This document shows positions 6,325 through 14,368 of a DNA stretch of 15,188 nucleotides, piece by piece. The stretch is from the NCBI GenBank assembly GCA_000467935.1, contig KI259777.1:1-15188 (forward strand), in the 5' to 3' direction. Within the stretch, counting starts at the first letter, position 1. Each line of letters opens with the position of its first letter. The notes under the pieces were generated by a model that was given only the letters and a program-made list of their open reading frames with translations, was not told the origin of the DNA and did no database searches. Both the position numbers and the translations under genes were made by a program. This stretch comes from Peptostreptococcaceae bacterium oral taxon 113 str. W5053 (lineage in GTDB: Bacteria > Bacillota > Clostridia > Tissierellales > Peptoniphilaceae).

Positions 6325-6385
6325 TTTCATCTTCCTTTCAAGTTGAAAGTTATATACCCAAAATATAGAGTAGATACTCCCAGAC

Positions 6386-6414
6386 TTGAAAAATTTTATA
6401 AACGGATATATAAT
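6386..6414 (+). promoter_or_regulatory. Sigma-A promoter of the metal-resistance operon
   Basis: TTGAAA (6386-6391) and TATAAT (6409-6414) are separated by exactly 17 nt. Transcription would start near 6421, inside the tandem repeat taken as the repressor site, giving a leader of about 40 nt before the ATG at 6464. Confidence 0.85.
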
Positions 6415-6417
6415 AAC

Positions 6418-6449
6418 ATATGAACAAGTGATAATATGAACAAACGATA
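6418..6449 (+). promoter_or_regulatory. Tandem 16-bp repeat, probable ArsR-family operator
   Basis: ATATGAACAAGTGATA (6418-6433) is followed with no gap by ATATGAACAAACGATA (6434-6449), 14 of 16 bases identical. The ATATGAACA half-site resembles those of SmtB/CzrA/CadC repressors, which usually occur as inverted repeats. Here they are direct. The pair covers the expected transcription start and reaches the Shine-Dalgarno, so bound repressor would block initiation. Confidence 0.65.
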
Positions 6450-6463
6450 AAGGGAGGTATAAG

Positions 6464-6796
6464 ATGGAAGAATTATTTTATCCGGAACATGTGCAAAAAG
6501 TATTAAGTGAACTGCCGGCGGATGAAGACTTGTTTGACCTGGCGGACTTTTTTAAAATGTTTTCCGACAGTACGCGAGTACGTATTTTATCCGCTTTAAG
6601 TATTCATGAATTATGTGTTTATGATATTGCCAATTTACTAGGAATCAGTCAATCTGCCGTCTCTCATCAACTTCGTCTCTTAAGAGGCGCCAGACTGGTT
6701 CGCAGTCGCCGTGAGGGAAAAGTTATTTTTTACGAATTGGATGACGATCATGTAAAACATATTTTCCGTGAAGGCTTGGATCATATTAAGGAGTAA
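6464..6796 (+). CDS. ArsR/SmtB-family metal-responsive repressor
   Basis: Protein of 110 residues with a winged helix: DLADFFKMFSDSTRVRILSAL (24-45), the recognition region DIANLLGISQSAVSHQLRLLRGARLVRSRREGKVIFYEL (54-92). The C-terminal helix carries D94-x-H96 and H107-x2-E110, the same residues and spacing as the alpha5 zinc site of SmtB (D104, H106, H117, E120). The CadC alpha3 motif ELCVCD is reduced to ELCVYD, with a single Cys 51, so thiolate-rich Cd/Pb sensing is unlikely. Known members release DNA on binding Zn and so derepress efflux. It precedes the P1B-ATPase by 4 nt and has a tandem operator just upstream. Start ATG 6464 follows GGGAGG. Confidence 0.92.
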   Translation: MEELFYPEHVQKVLSELPADEDLFDLADFFKMFSDSTRVRILSALSIHELCVYDIANLLGISQSAVSHQLRLLRGARLVRSRREGKVIFYELDDDHVKHIFREGLDHIKE

Positions 6797-6800
6797 AACG

Positions 6801-8849
6801 ATGGAAAAGAAAATGTACAGATTGGAAAATTTGGGTTGTCAGCATTGTGCCACAAAAATTAAAGGAGAAATTAATGATTTAAAAGGTGTAGAAAGTGTGG
6901 AATTGGATTTTGTCAGCGGGAAACTTTGCATTCAGTCTCAACGTCAATTGACTATACAGGAGTTGGAACAGATTGCTCATCGTCATGAATCGGAAATTCG
7001 GGTTCGCCCTTTAGAAGAGGAAGGAGGAGCGAGGTTAAGTTCTGCCATGAAAAAAGAAGCCCTTCGTTTGGCTATAGCTTTTGCCTTGTTTTTAATAGGG
7101 CTTTTGGGAAAGTTTCCCGGCAAAGAAATTGCCTATATAGCTGCATATTTTTTAGCCGGCTATCCGGTACTGTTCAAAGCGGCAAAAAATATTCTTCGAG
7201 GTTCTCTTTTTGACGAAAACTTTCTTATGTCACTGGCCACCTTCGGAGCTTTAGGACTCAAAGAATACACGGAAGCCGTAGGCATTATGATTTTTTACGG
7301 CATGGGAGAATTTTTGGAAGGATTGGCAGTATATCGATCCAAAGAGTCCATCAAAGCTTTGGTTCAGTTTCGTCCCAAGACGGTACATCTTAAAGTTGGA
7401 GAGGATTATCAGGATGTGAACCCGGAAGAAGTTCCTGCATCTTCGATGATCTTGGTGAAACCGGGGGAGATGATTCCCTTGGACGGTACAGTAATCCAAG
7501 GGGGAAGTTCTTTGGATATGCGAGATATTACCGGGGAAGTTATTCCGGCGGAAGTCAATGAAGGGAGTCAAGTGATCTCCGGAAGTATCAATCTCTCCGG
7601 GGCGCTTCTCTTACAAACCGGTGTGGATTATGCCTCCAGCACCGTAGCGCGAATTTTGGATTTGGTGGAAAAAAGTCGCCTGAAGAAATCTCCGACAGAA
7701 AAATTCATCACTAAATTTGCAAGAATCTATACGCCTATTGTGGTTTTGGGCGCTTTATGCCTGGCATTTTTACCACCTCTATTATTCCATCAAGCTTTCA
7801 GCGTATGGATAAAAAGAGCGCTAATCTTTCTCATTATCTCCTGCCCCTGTGCTTTGGTGACTTCGGTACCGTTAAGCTTTTTCGGAGGCATGGGAGCGGC
7901 ATCCAAACAGGGGATATTGATTAAAGGCAGCAATCATGTGGAAAGTCTGGAAAAAATCAAAGTGGCTATCTTTGACAAAACAGGAACTTTAACCAAAGGA
8001 AGTTTTCAAGTCAAAGGTATTCAAGGTATTTTGCCTGAAAAGGAACTCTTACGCCTTGCCGCTATAGGAGAACAATTTTCCAATCACCCTATTGCCATAT
8101 CCATTCGAAGCGCCTATCCGGAAGAATTGCCTAAACCGGAAAATTTAAAAGAAATTCCGGGCAAGGGCATGGAATTTGATTTGGAATCGGTTCATTATCT
8201 TTTGGGAAATCAAAAATTCTTGGAAGAACAAAACATTGACTTTCCGAAAGAGAAGGAAGAAGACACGGTTGTACACTTGGCTTCCACACAATGGCTGGGA
8301 AAAATAACCTTGGAAGATGAAATCAAGAGCACATCCAAAAAAGCTGTAGAGGAACTGAAGAAAATGGATATCATGCCCATTATGCTCACCGGCGATGGAG
8401 AAGAGCGGGCAAAAAGTGTCGCCAAAGAAGTGGGTATTGATCACTATCATTGGGCTATGCTGCCGGAAGACAAATTGGAAGAAGTCAAAGAGTGGAAAGA
8501 AGAAGGCGGTGTTGTAGCCTTTTTGGGAGACGGGACCAACGACACCCCCTCTATGGCAGTCGCCGATGTAGGGATTGCCATGGGAGGGGTAGGCAGTGAT
8601 GCGGCTATGGAAACATCGGATGTGGTTTTCATGACGGATGATTTATTAAAACTTCCCCAAGCGATTCGAATCGCCAAAAAAATCAAATCCGTTGTGCTTC
8701 AAAACATAATCTTCGCTTTGGGCATTAAAATCATCTTTTTGATTATGGGGGCCTTGGGGGTCGCCAATATTTGGGAGGCTATTTTTGCTGACGTAGGCGT
8801 CATGCTTTTGGCGGTTTTAAATTCCATGCGATGTGTAAAATTAAAATGA
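6801..8849 (+). CDS. Zn/Cd/Pb-exporting P1B-type ATPase (ZntA/CadA-like)
   Basis: Protein of 682 residues that exports divalent soft metals across the membrane with ATP. Residues 1-70 form a heavy-metal-associated domain with the C13-x2-C16 motif (GCQHC). Then come paired helices from about 85, the actuator TGE (244-246), the transmembrane metal site CPC (348-350), and the phosphorylated D392 in DKTGT. The HP dipeptide (429-430) and GDGTND (576-581) hinge follow. K643 in TM7 and D664 in TM8 keep the 21-residue spacing of ZntA K693/D714, which marks the P1B-2 Zn/Cd/Pb class. ATG 6801, behind AAGGAG, is chosen over upstream in-frame codons because the HMA domain starts there and those codons overlap the repressor gene. 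It is co-transcribed with that gene. Confidence 0.95.
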   Translation: MEKKMYRLENLGCQHCATKIKGEINDLKGVESVELDFVSGKLCIQSQRQLTIQELEQIAHRHESEIRVRPLEEEGGARLSSAMKKEALRLAIAFALFLIGLLGKFPGKEIAYIAAYFLAGYPVLFKAAKNILRGSLFDENFLMSLATFGALGLKEYTEAVGIMIFYGMGEFLEGLAVYRSKESIKALVQFRPKTVHLKVGEDYQDVNPEEVPASSMILVKPGEMIPLDGTVIQGGSSLDMRDITGEVIPAEVNEGSQVISGSINLSGALLLQTGVDYASSTVARILDLVEKSRLKKSPTEKFITKFARIYTPIVVLGALCLAFLPPLLFHQAFSVWIKRALIFLIISCPCALVTSVPLSFFGGMGAASKQGILIKGSNHVESLEKIKVAIFDKTGTLTKGSFQVKGIQGILPEKELLRLAAIGEQFSNHPIAISIRSAYPEELPKPENLKEIPGKGMEFDLESVHYLLGNQKFLEEQNIDFPKEKEEDTVVHLASTQWLGKITLEDEIKSTSKKAVEELKKMDIMPIMLTGDGEERAKSVAKEVGIDHYHWAMLPEDKLEEVKEWKEEGGVVAFLGDGTNDTPSMAVADVGIAMGGVGSDAAMETSDVVFMTDDLLKLPQAIRIAKKIKSVVLQNIIFALGIKIIFLIMGALGVANIWEAIFADVGVMLLAVLNSMRCVKLK

Positions 8850-8868
8850 AAATCATTTTGACAAAGAG

Positions 8869-8908
8869 AATCTCTTTTGTTCATGTATTGGATAAAAGAG
8901 ATTTTTTA
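8869..8908 (+). terminator. Rho-independent terminator of the metal-resistance operon
   Basis: AATCTCTTTT (8869-8878) pairs exactly with AAAAGAGATT (8894-8903), followed by further T residues. The left arm can alternatively pair with ACAAAGAGA (8861-8869), so two hairpins compete, though the T tail favours the downstream one. Confidence 0.8.
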
Positions 8909-8983
8909 TTGGAACAAATACTCAATTCGACAATAGATACTTGTTTCCGGTAGATTTTTTAATAATTTTTTTGTCGGAGGGAT

Positions 8984-9010
8984 AAAAAAATAAGCCTGAG
9001 AGGGCTTATT
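8984..9010 (-). terminator. Rho-independent terminator of ddl-murF
   Basis: On the minus strand AATAAGCC (9010-9003) pairs with GGCTTATT (8996-8989) around a 6-nt loop and runs into seven T residues. The stem includes the murF stop codon. It faces the plus-strand terminator 8869-8908, isolating the two converging operons. Confidence 0.9.
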
Positions 9011-10337
9011 TTAATATGAATTCAACAATTTCTTCCATTTTTAAACTTCGAGAGCCTTTGACAAAATAGGCGGTGTTTGGGATTTCCCATTTTTTGGCAA
9101 TTTGTTCCACTTCTTGGGTTTGCCCCAAAGGGACGAAGGCAGTATGTTGTTCTTTTAGGGGTACTAAAAACTCTTTTGCCACGGAACCGTAGGCAATGAT
9201 ATATTCATAGCCTCGTCGACAGATTTCTTCTCCGATTTGGCGGTGAAATCTTTGGGATTCTTCCCCCAAACCGAGCATATCGCCCAAGATGAGGATATGT
9301 CGATCGGCCGGAATTTGGGCAAAAGTGTCCAAAGAGGCTAAAAGACTGGGCGGATTGGATTTATAGGTATCGTCCAAGAGCTTGATTCCCCTGGCTTTTT
9401 TTAAGTCCGTGCGCATTTTAGTCAGGTTTGGACGGACTAAAGCTTCTTGAATTTCTTCTTTGGAAAGCCCTAATGCAAGCCCTGTCAAGATGGCGGCGGA
9501 AGCGTTATAGACTTGATGTTGCCCGAAAAGGGAAAGCTCATATTTCTCTTCGTTTAAAGAAAAACGTAAGGGATTTTTCGATAGAATTTGTATTTTTTCG
9601 GCTCCTTTTTTTCCAAAAGTGAGAGTTTTCGGAGAAAATTCTTTTTCCCGATAAACGGCCATGAGATTTTCATCGTCAGCATTGAGGATAAAAAGCCCCT
9701 TTGAATTCATCGGCGCTGTAATTTCCATTTTGGCTTTAGCGATTTCTTTTAAGTTCTTGTAATTTTCCAGATGTACCGGTCCCACATTGGTGAGAATAGC
9801 GATATCCGGAGTGACCATGGCGGTAAGATTTTCCATTTCTCCGGGCATTTCTATGCCTAACTCGATGACTAAAACTTGGGTGTCTTCGGGCATGGATAGA
9901 ATGGTTCGGGGGACGCCTATTTCATTATTGAAATTGCCTTTGGTGGCATGGCTTTGAAACTTTTTTTGAGCGATGGAGTGGACTAAATCTTTGACGGTGG
10001 TTTTGCCGTTGCTTCCGGTGATCGCTACAACGGTAGGGTTGATTTGTCGAAGATATCCGGCAGCAATTTGCTGATATGCCGAGAGGGTATCTTGCACTTG
10101 GACATAGGGGATGGAGTTTTGCGGGGCTTGTTTGTGTCCCCAAAGAAAGGCACGAGCCCCTTTTTCGATCGCCTGTTTCACATAATCGTGGCCGTCAAAG
10201 CGTTCTCCTTTTAAAGGAACGAAAAGACTTCCGGCGTTGATGCTTCGTGTGTCTGTGGAGATATCACTTAAAGTGATATTTTCACCATGGATTGTGCCTT
10301 CAGTCCATTGGGCAATTTGTTGCAGAGAAAGTTTCAT
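9006..10337 (-). CDS. murF: UDP-MurNAc-tripeptide-D-Ala-D-Ala ligase
   Basis: Protein of 443 residues, the normal length for MurF. It performs the last cytoplasmic step of peptidoglycan precursor synthesis, joining D-Ala-D-Ala to UDP-MurNAc-tripeptide with ATP. The N-terminal domain has STDTRSINAGSLFVPLKGERFDGHDYV (28-53). The central ATPase domain has GSNGKTT (108-114), KGNFNNEIGVP, an ELG (IELGIEMPGEM) and LTNVGPVHLE. The C-terminal domain has the FGQHQVYNASAAIL and DDTYKSNPPSLLASL segments. The latter differs from the more usual DxYNANPxS, with Lys-Ser in place of Asn-Ala. Its ATG overlaps the ddl stop by one base (TAATG), so the two are translationally coupled. A strong terminator overlaps its stop codon. 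Confidence 0.97.
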   Translation of the reverse strand: MKLSLQQIAQWTEGTIHGENITLSDISTDTRSINAGSLFVPLKGERFDGHDYVKQAIEKGARAFLWGHKQAPQNSIPYVQVQDTLSAYQQIAAGYLRQINPTVVAITGSNGKTTVKDLVHSIAQKKFQSHATKGNFNNEIGVPRTILSMPEDTQVLVIELGIEMPGEMENLTAMVTPDIAILTNVGPVHLENYKNLKEIAKAKMEITAPMNSKGLFILNADDENLMAVYREKEFSPKTLTFGKKGAEKIQILSKNPLRFSLNEEKYELSLFGQHQVYNASAAILTGLALGLSKEEIQEALVRPNLTKMRTDLKKARGIKLLDDTYKSNPPSLLASLDTFAQIPADRHILILGDMLGLGEESQRFHRQIGEEICRRGYEYIIAYGSVAKEFLVPLKEQHTAFVPLGQTQEVEQIAKKWEIPNTAYFVKGSRSLKMEEIVEFILK

Positions 10338-11401
10338 TAGTCTTCTCCTTGGCGATTGAGTGCGTTTAATTCTCGATAGCGTTTTTCCGCTAAGGCGATG
10401 AGCTTTTCCAAGAGTTGAGGGAAGGTGGTGCCGTCGGTGGGTTCCCAGACTTGAGGGGTCATGGAGCTGTTGCTCATTCCCGGCATAGTATTGATTTCAT
10501 TGACATAAAAGTTTTCGTGTTTATCAACAAAAATATCTACACGAGCAAATCCGGTACAACGGGCGGCTTTGTAAGCGTTGATAGCCAATTGACGAACCTC
10601 GTCGATGCCTGCAGTGGTTAATCGAGCAGGAATAATGGGATCCAAATGTCCCGCTTTATATTTTCCGTGATAATCGAAGAAACCTTCCCGAGGATATTCG
10701 CCGGGCAGAGAGGTTATAGGATTATCTGCACCGATGACACTGACCTGCAGCTCCCTACCGATGATTTCTTTTTCCAAAACGATATGCGTATCGTAAGAGA
10801 AAGCGGTCTTTAGCGCATTTTCCAATTCCTCTTCTTCATACACGGGGGTAACACCGATGGAAGAGCCTGCATTACAGGGTTTGACATAGAGAGGCAATCC
10901 AAAGATGACGATTTCATTTAAAATCGTGCTGGGGTCCTTTTCGTAATCTTCTTTATGAAGTTCCATATAGTCGGCTTGAGGAATTTCGTGGGCGGCAAAA
11001 AGGTCATTGGTAACCCCTTTGTGGAAACAAGCGGCGGAGGATAGAGTACTATTGCCTATATAGGAGAGATTTAACATATCCAAAAATCCTTGGATGGCAC
11101 CGTCTTCTCCATTCGTGCCGTGGATAACCGGAAAGACAATCACATCGTGACCATCGGCTATGGTTAGGAAGTCTTTGATGGATTCACTGACGGAGAGCTC
11201 TTTTTCAACTTGAAGCTCTTTTTTATCCTGAATACTTTTTTTTATAGGAGGAAGTACATTCCATACTCCTTTTTGACTGATATATACAGGGACAATATGA
11301 TATTTTGTTTTATCCAGTCCGTTAATGACATTTTTTGCACTGTTAATGGATACGGAATGTTCTGTAGAGCGACTTCCGTAGATGACAATTATGGTTTTCA
11401 T
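10337..11401 (-). CDS. ddl: D-alanine-D-alanine ligase
   Basis: Protein of 354 residues of the ATP-grasp Ddl family; it makes the D-Ala-D-Ala dipeptide used by MurF, the next gene. Recognisable parts are YGSRSTEHSVSI (first substrate region, with Glu-His-x-Val-Ser), FPVIHGTNGEDGAIQGFLD and YVKPCNAGSSIGV (ATP-grasp loop; most relatives have ANLGSS). The omega loop FFDYHGKYKAG carries the Tyr typical of D-Ala rather than D-lactate ligases, and the metal/phosphate motif is FYVNEINTMPGMS. GGAGG stands 8 nt before the start. A minus-strand extended -10 lies close upstream. Confidence 0.96.
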   Translation of the reverse strand: MKTIIVIYGSRSTEHSVSINSAKNVINGLDKTKYHIVPVYISQKGVWNVLPPIKKSIQDKKELQVEKELSVSESIKDFLTIADGHDVIVFPVIHGTNGEDGAIQGFLDMLNLSYIGNSTLSSAACFHKGVTNDLFAAHEIPQADYMELHKEDYEKDPSTILNEIVIFGLPLYVKPCNAGSSIGVTPVYEEEELENALKTAFSYDTHIVLEKEIIGRELQVSVIGADNPITSLPGEYPREGFFDYHGKYKAGHLDPIIPARLTTAGIDEVRQLAINAYKAARCTGFARVDIFVDKHENFYVNEINTMPGMSNSSMTPQVWEPTDGTTFPQLLEKLIALAEKRYRELNALNRQGED

Positions 11402-11426
11402 TTTAAAAACCTCCTTATTGTTTTTT

Positions 11427-11435
11427 ATTATACCA
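11427..11435 (-). promoter_or_regulatory. Likely extended -10 promoter for ddl-murF
   Basis: On the minus strand TGG is followed by TATAAT (11432-11427), an extended -10, about 25 nt before the ddl start. No good -35 is seen at 17 nt. The short leader contains only the Shine-Dalgarno. Confidence 0.55.
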
Positions 11436-11466
11436 CAGGGAGAAAAGCGGGATGGGGAAAATTCGA

Positions 11467-11496
11467 CAAAAAAAGAAAGCAGGAAGTCTGCTTTCT
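11467..11496 (-). terminator. Rho-independent terminator of the 3D-domain gene
   Basis: Minus-strand GAAAGCAG (11495-11488) pairs with CTGCTTTC (11482-11475) around a 5-nt loop, then runs into seven T residues. It begins 2 nt after the stop of the gene at 11498 and separates it from ddl-murF. Confidence 0.9.
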
Positions 11497-11497
11497 C

Positions 11498-12655
11498 TTA
11501 GTTGCCTAAAATATGAACCACTACATTTTGAACTCCGAATTTTTGTGCAGATGCTCGGTCCATAAATAAATCAATGCGATTTCCTTTGATGGCGCCACCG
11601 GTATCTTCCGCAATCGCCTCGCCATATCCTTCAATATACAGGCGAGTGCCCAGTGGAATAACACTGGGATCAACGGCGACTACGCCGTAGCGGAGCCTGT
11701 TACCCATGGCACTGTAAGGACCCCATTTTCCGTTAGATTCGGGACTGTCATCGTAAGCTGTAGCCTTCATGGTCAGGGTTTTTACCACATTGTAACCTTC
11801 CGGTATGTTTTGGTTTTGCTTTGGAGTCGGGTTAGCAGCTTTTGCCTCTTTAGGAGAAGTTTGCTGACTTGTCTTTTGAGTTTCTTTATTATTGGAAGCC
11901 GTTTGTTTTTTATTTTGGGTTTGAGTTTCGGAAGAAGTGATTTTCTTTTCTTCCGGAGCATTTTTTTCGGCTTCTTCTTGGGTATTTTTCCCGGTGCCCA
12001 TTTCGATGATGCGTTCTTTGGACGGCGTAATGATTTCACGAGAGACTATCCAACCGGTACTGGTTTTACCATTTTGGAGGATATAGTGATAACGGATTTT
12101 TTGTAAGCCGTCGGCTCCCTCTTCAAGCACATTCATTTCTCCTTTTTCCAAAGTATCATTGGAAATAAATTTAATATTTTTGGGGAGAACTTCTTCCACT
12201 TCTTTTTCTTCATAACGAATTTGATTGACAACGACAATCATGTCATCTTTTAAATCGGTATCCGGATCGGGAAAAACGGTATCTTGATCTTGAAGTGTAT
12301 AACCCAATTCGTTTAACAAACTTTCGACAGTGGGTGCAGCAGTTTTTATTTCTTGCGCTTTGCCGCCCATATATAAAAGAATTTTTTTAGCCAATCTGAC
12401 TTCAATCGTCATGTCTTCACGAATAGTCGTATTTAAGCCGTGGCTTAATTCGGAACCTTCCGGAAGATAGATGCCTAACACGGACAATTGTTTTTCAACA
12501 GTTTCTTCTGAAGCGACAACGGTCTGTGCTTTGCCATCTACTATGATCGTAATTTCTCTTGCTTTATTAGCTTCCACATAGGAACCGACACCTGCGCCGG
12601 CAATGACCAGAAACAATAGGGCAAAGAGAAATTTACGCAAAGTATGATTTCTCAT
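11498..12655 (-). CDS. DUF348-G5-3D domain cell-wall protein (YabE/RpfB-like)
   Basis: Protein of 385 residues exported by an N-terminal signal/anchor (about 8-28). Two DUF348 ubiquitin-like domains follow (about 34-88 and 91-143), then a G5 domain (about 146-222). Next comes a low-complexity linker rich in K, Q, T, E (223-290), and a C-terminal 3D domain (293-385) with its three conserved aspartates D329 (VAVDP), D351 (AEDTG) and D362 (RIDLF). The 3D fold is related to MltA lytic transglycosylases. Relatives such as YabE and RpfB remodel peptidoglycan during growth or resuscitation from spores or dormancy; the linker probably spans the wall. Unlike B. subtilis yabE, no rnmV or ksgA gene follows. 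It is a single-gene unit with its own promoter and terminator. SD AGGAGG precedes ATG 12655. Confidence 0.92.
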   Translation of the reverse strand: MRNHTLRKFLFALLFLVIAGAGVGSYVEANKAREITIIVDGKAQTVVASEETVEKQLSVLGIYLPEGSELSHGLNTTIREDMTIEVRLAKKILLYMGGKAQEIKTAAPTVESLLNELGYTLQDQDTVFPDPDTDLKDDMIVVVNQIRYEEKEVEEVLPKNIKFISNDTLEKGEMNVLEEGADGLQKIRYHYILQNGKTSTGWIVSREIITPSKERIIEMGTGKNTQEEAEKNAPEEKKITSSETQTQNKKQTASNNKETQKTSQQTSPKEAKAANPTPKQNQNIPEGYNVVKTLTMKATAYDDSPESNGKWGPYSAMGNRLRYGVVAVDPSVIPLGTRLYIEGYGEAIAEDTGGAIKGNRIDLFMDRASAQKFGVQNVVVHILGN

Positions 12656-12702
12656 AGGAACCTCCTGTTTGCTTAATTTTTAAGCAATAAAAGTGCAACT
12701 TT

Positions 12703-12732
12703 ATTGTAAATGAGAACGATTGATAATGTCAA
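12703..12732 (-). promoter_or_regulatory. Sigma-A promoter of the 3D-domain gene
   Basis: On the minus strand TTGACA (12732-12727) and TACAAT (12708-12703) are 18 nt apart. The resulting leader of about 40 nt includes a small palindrome, GCTTAA/TTAAGC (12671-12685), just ahead of the Shine-Dalgarno. Confidence 0.75.
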
Positions 12733-13099
12733 CAAATCGGTTATTGGTGGAATCATTTTTTTCAATGAAAGCTGTATTTTTTCCTAAAATCTGAAAAAAG
12801 ATTACAAAAAAGTAACAAAAAGTAATGAAATGGATACTACAAATTGTGGAGAGAGGGGCTATTTTTATAAAATTCACATATTTGAGTGGAAAAAAGTATT
12901 AATTATTTTTTTTTCTTAATATTTTAGTCATTACATTGAAATAAATAAGCATTTTATAAATAAGAAATAGAATGTTTTTTATCTCAATCAAAAACTTGTG
13001 TAAATTTAATACAATGCTGTAATCAATTTGCAGCTTACCGTAAGTTTTTTATAGATAAAACGCATTGTAATTAATTGGGTTTTTTGATCTTATATTTAA
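12733..13099. other. AT-rich intergenic stretch, no gene seen
   Basis: No convincing reading frame on either strand. The only structure noted is an 8-bp inverted repeat, TACAATGC (13010-13017) and GCATTGTA (13062-13069), around a CTTACCGTAAG palindrome and a T run. It lies just beyond the C-terminal end of the decayed transposase and could be part of that element's lost end. Confidence 0.5.
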
Positions 13100-13870
13100 A
13101 AAGATATGAACACATTTTTATGATGAAAACTTTGGTTTAAGCGTCTGAGCAAGTTTGCAGTGCAAAATCTGGCATGAGTTGGTTCTACAATCGCATATTG
13201 GAAAGCATCTTCAAAGGCATTATCAAGTGTTTTGGACAGCGTTGATTGATGTATTTTTCAAATCTTTGATTCTTCAAAAAGTGAACTCGGCAATGCCATC
13301 AAGAAGTGCCGATAAAATACGTATTTAACGTATTGAAACTTTTACAGGCTTTACACCGATCGACCGCGCTTCTTTACATTATGGAGAGAAGTAAGACCAA
13401 CTTTTTTTGTTTTCATAATAATAAGTACTTCGAATGTGCTTTCTTTGTTTATACCGAGAGTGATGTGATAACTTTTTGAAATCATTTGATGATTTTTTTA
13501 TTTTGATGTAAATGACATTGACCATCAAGTATGGATAATTTGATTTGGTGTATATTATTGCCATTGTGTTAACCATCTTATCAAATTTTTTTGTTAAATC
13601 GGAAGTGAATGATTTTCAAATCTTTTTCTATAGAGCACTTTTGCAATCTTGCTATTGAAATACCTTGCACATATATTTCAGGTATGATGGACGAAGGGAC
13701 ATTGTGCTGATAGCGCTCAAAGATATCCGGCGAGATTCTAAGAGGGAAATAATTAATTATGTTAACCCGTTTATAATAGCTATTATAGTGTTTCGCATGT
13801 TTATCATTTTACTCATAGACAGTAACATCAATGCAGTTCGCTGTTGCAATAAACTGATTAAAAATCGTTG
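13100..13870 (-). pseudogene. Decayed IS256/mutator-type transposase
   Basis: Reading the minus strand in shifting frames recovers, in the proper order, segments of an IS256-family transposase. They are ISPDIFERYQHNVPSSIIPEIYVQGIS (about 13735-13655), FTSDLTKKFDKMVNTM (about 13612-13562) and YPYLMVNVIYIKIK (about 13537-13496). Then come NVKKRGRSV, GTS and WHCRVHFLKN (about 13299-13270), and LDNAFEDAFQYAIVEPTHARF with LLRRLNQSF (about 13231-13120). These match family blocks such as FERYQxxExAL, KYPYLxVDAxYxKV, SWQRCxxHFxRN and ERLNxExRRR. Many frameshifts and stops occur, and about 60 codons between HFLKN and FEDAF are gone. The DDE acids cannot all be recovered, so the gene is dead. Exact element ends were not found. 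Confidence 0.85.
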
Positions 13871-14180
13871 TTAAAATGTTTTTATTGATTCATTGGATAT
13901 TGATTTTTCAATAAAATTCTGTGTTTTACCCTGACTTAAAAAGTGAAATGTATTCAGGTTACAGAAATCTCCCTATGTATGTTCCTTTAGTCAAAAATAT
14001 TGTATCGAAACAAGAATTTATATGGATTTTTTCTTTTACGTAAGTATATGGCTCGTATTTAGGATATTCAATAATTTATTTTCGAATTAACATTTACCGC
14101 TTTAAGTATAATTTGAATTAAAACAATAGAGACTAATTTTTAAAAAATGGAGAAAATAGGGATTTTTAAGGGAGTAGTAT
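13871..14180. other. AT-rich region upstream of the sigma-54 promoter
   Basis: No gene seen. Because sigma-54 promoters need an activator bound 80-200 bp upstream, the activator site for the next gene probably lies in this stretch, but no convincing dyad could be singled out by eye. Confidence 0.4.
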
Positions 14181-14182
14181 TT

Positions 14183-14198
14183 TGGCATGATTCTTGCT
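14183..14198 (+). promoter_or_regulatory. Sigma-54 (RpoN) promoter for kal
   Basis: TGGCAT, five bases, TTGCT matches the sigma-54 consensus TGGCAC-N5-TTGCW at all but one position, with the essential GG (14184-14185) and GC (14196-14197) correctly spaced. Transcription would start near 14209 and give a leader of about 160 nt. No equally good sigma-A promoter is seen between it and the gene. Confidence 0.8.
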
Positions 14199-14316
14199 TT
14201 TAATATAAAGTGAGGAAACGTTTACAAAAAAATATGAAGATATGAAGACAAAAAATAAAAATTAAAGCGACATACAAAGAAATTGTTTAAAGAAAGGTTT
14301 ATAAATAAGGATATTC

Positions 14317-14331
14317 AGAGCATGTAGCTCT
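14317..14331 (+). other. Small hairpin in the kal leader
   Basis: AGAGC (14317-14321) and GCTCT (14327-14331) pair around ATGTA, about 20 nt before the Shine-Dalgarno. No T run follows directly, so it is more likely a stabilising or processing element than a terminator. Confidence 0.35.
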
Positions 14332-14368
14332 AAATATTATATAAAAATTTTAAGGAGGAGTAAAGAAC

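Noticed and set aside
8861..8908. Attenuator-type switch formed by two competing hairpins
   Set aside because: It lies after the last gene of the operon with nothing downstream to control; overlapping stems are common by chance in such short repeats.
12711..12730. Fur-box-like sequence (TGAGAACGATTGATAATG)
   Set aside because: Too many mismatches to a 7-1-7 Fur inverted repeat, and the bases are better explained as the -35 to -10 region of the minus-strand promoter.
13034..13050. Terminator at CTTACCGTAAG followed by T residues
   Set aside because: The stem would be only four pairs with a three-base loop, and no gene on the plus strand ends here.
13140..13400. Plus-strand frame with KSELGNAIKK-like residues resembling an IS66 transposase
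   Set aside because: Only one short block fitted and stops followed. The minus strand gives several ordered IS256-family blocks over the same bases.
13665..13874. 69-aa plus-strand ORF
   Set aside because: It lies antisense to the FERYQ block of the decayed transposase, has no Shine-Dalgarno and looks like no protein family.
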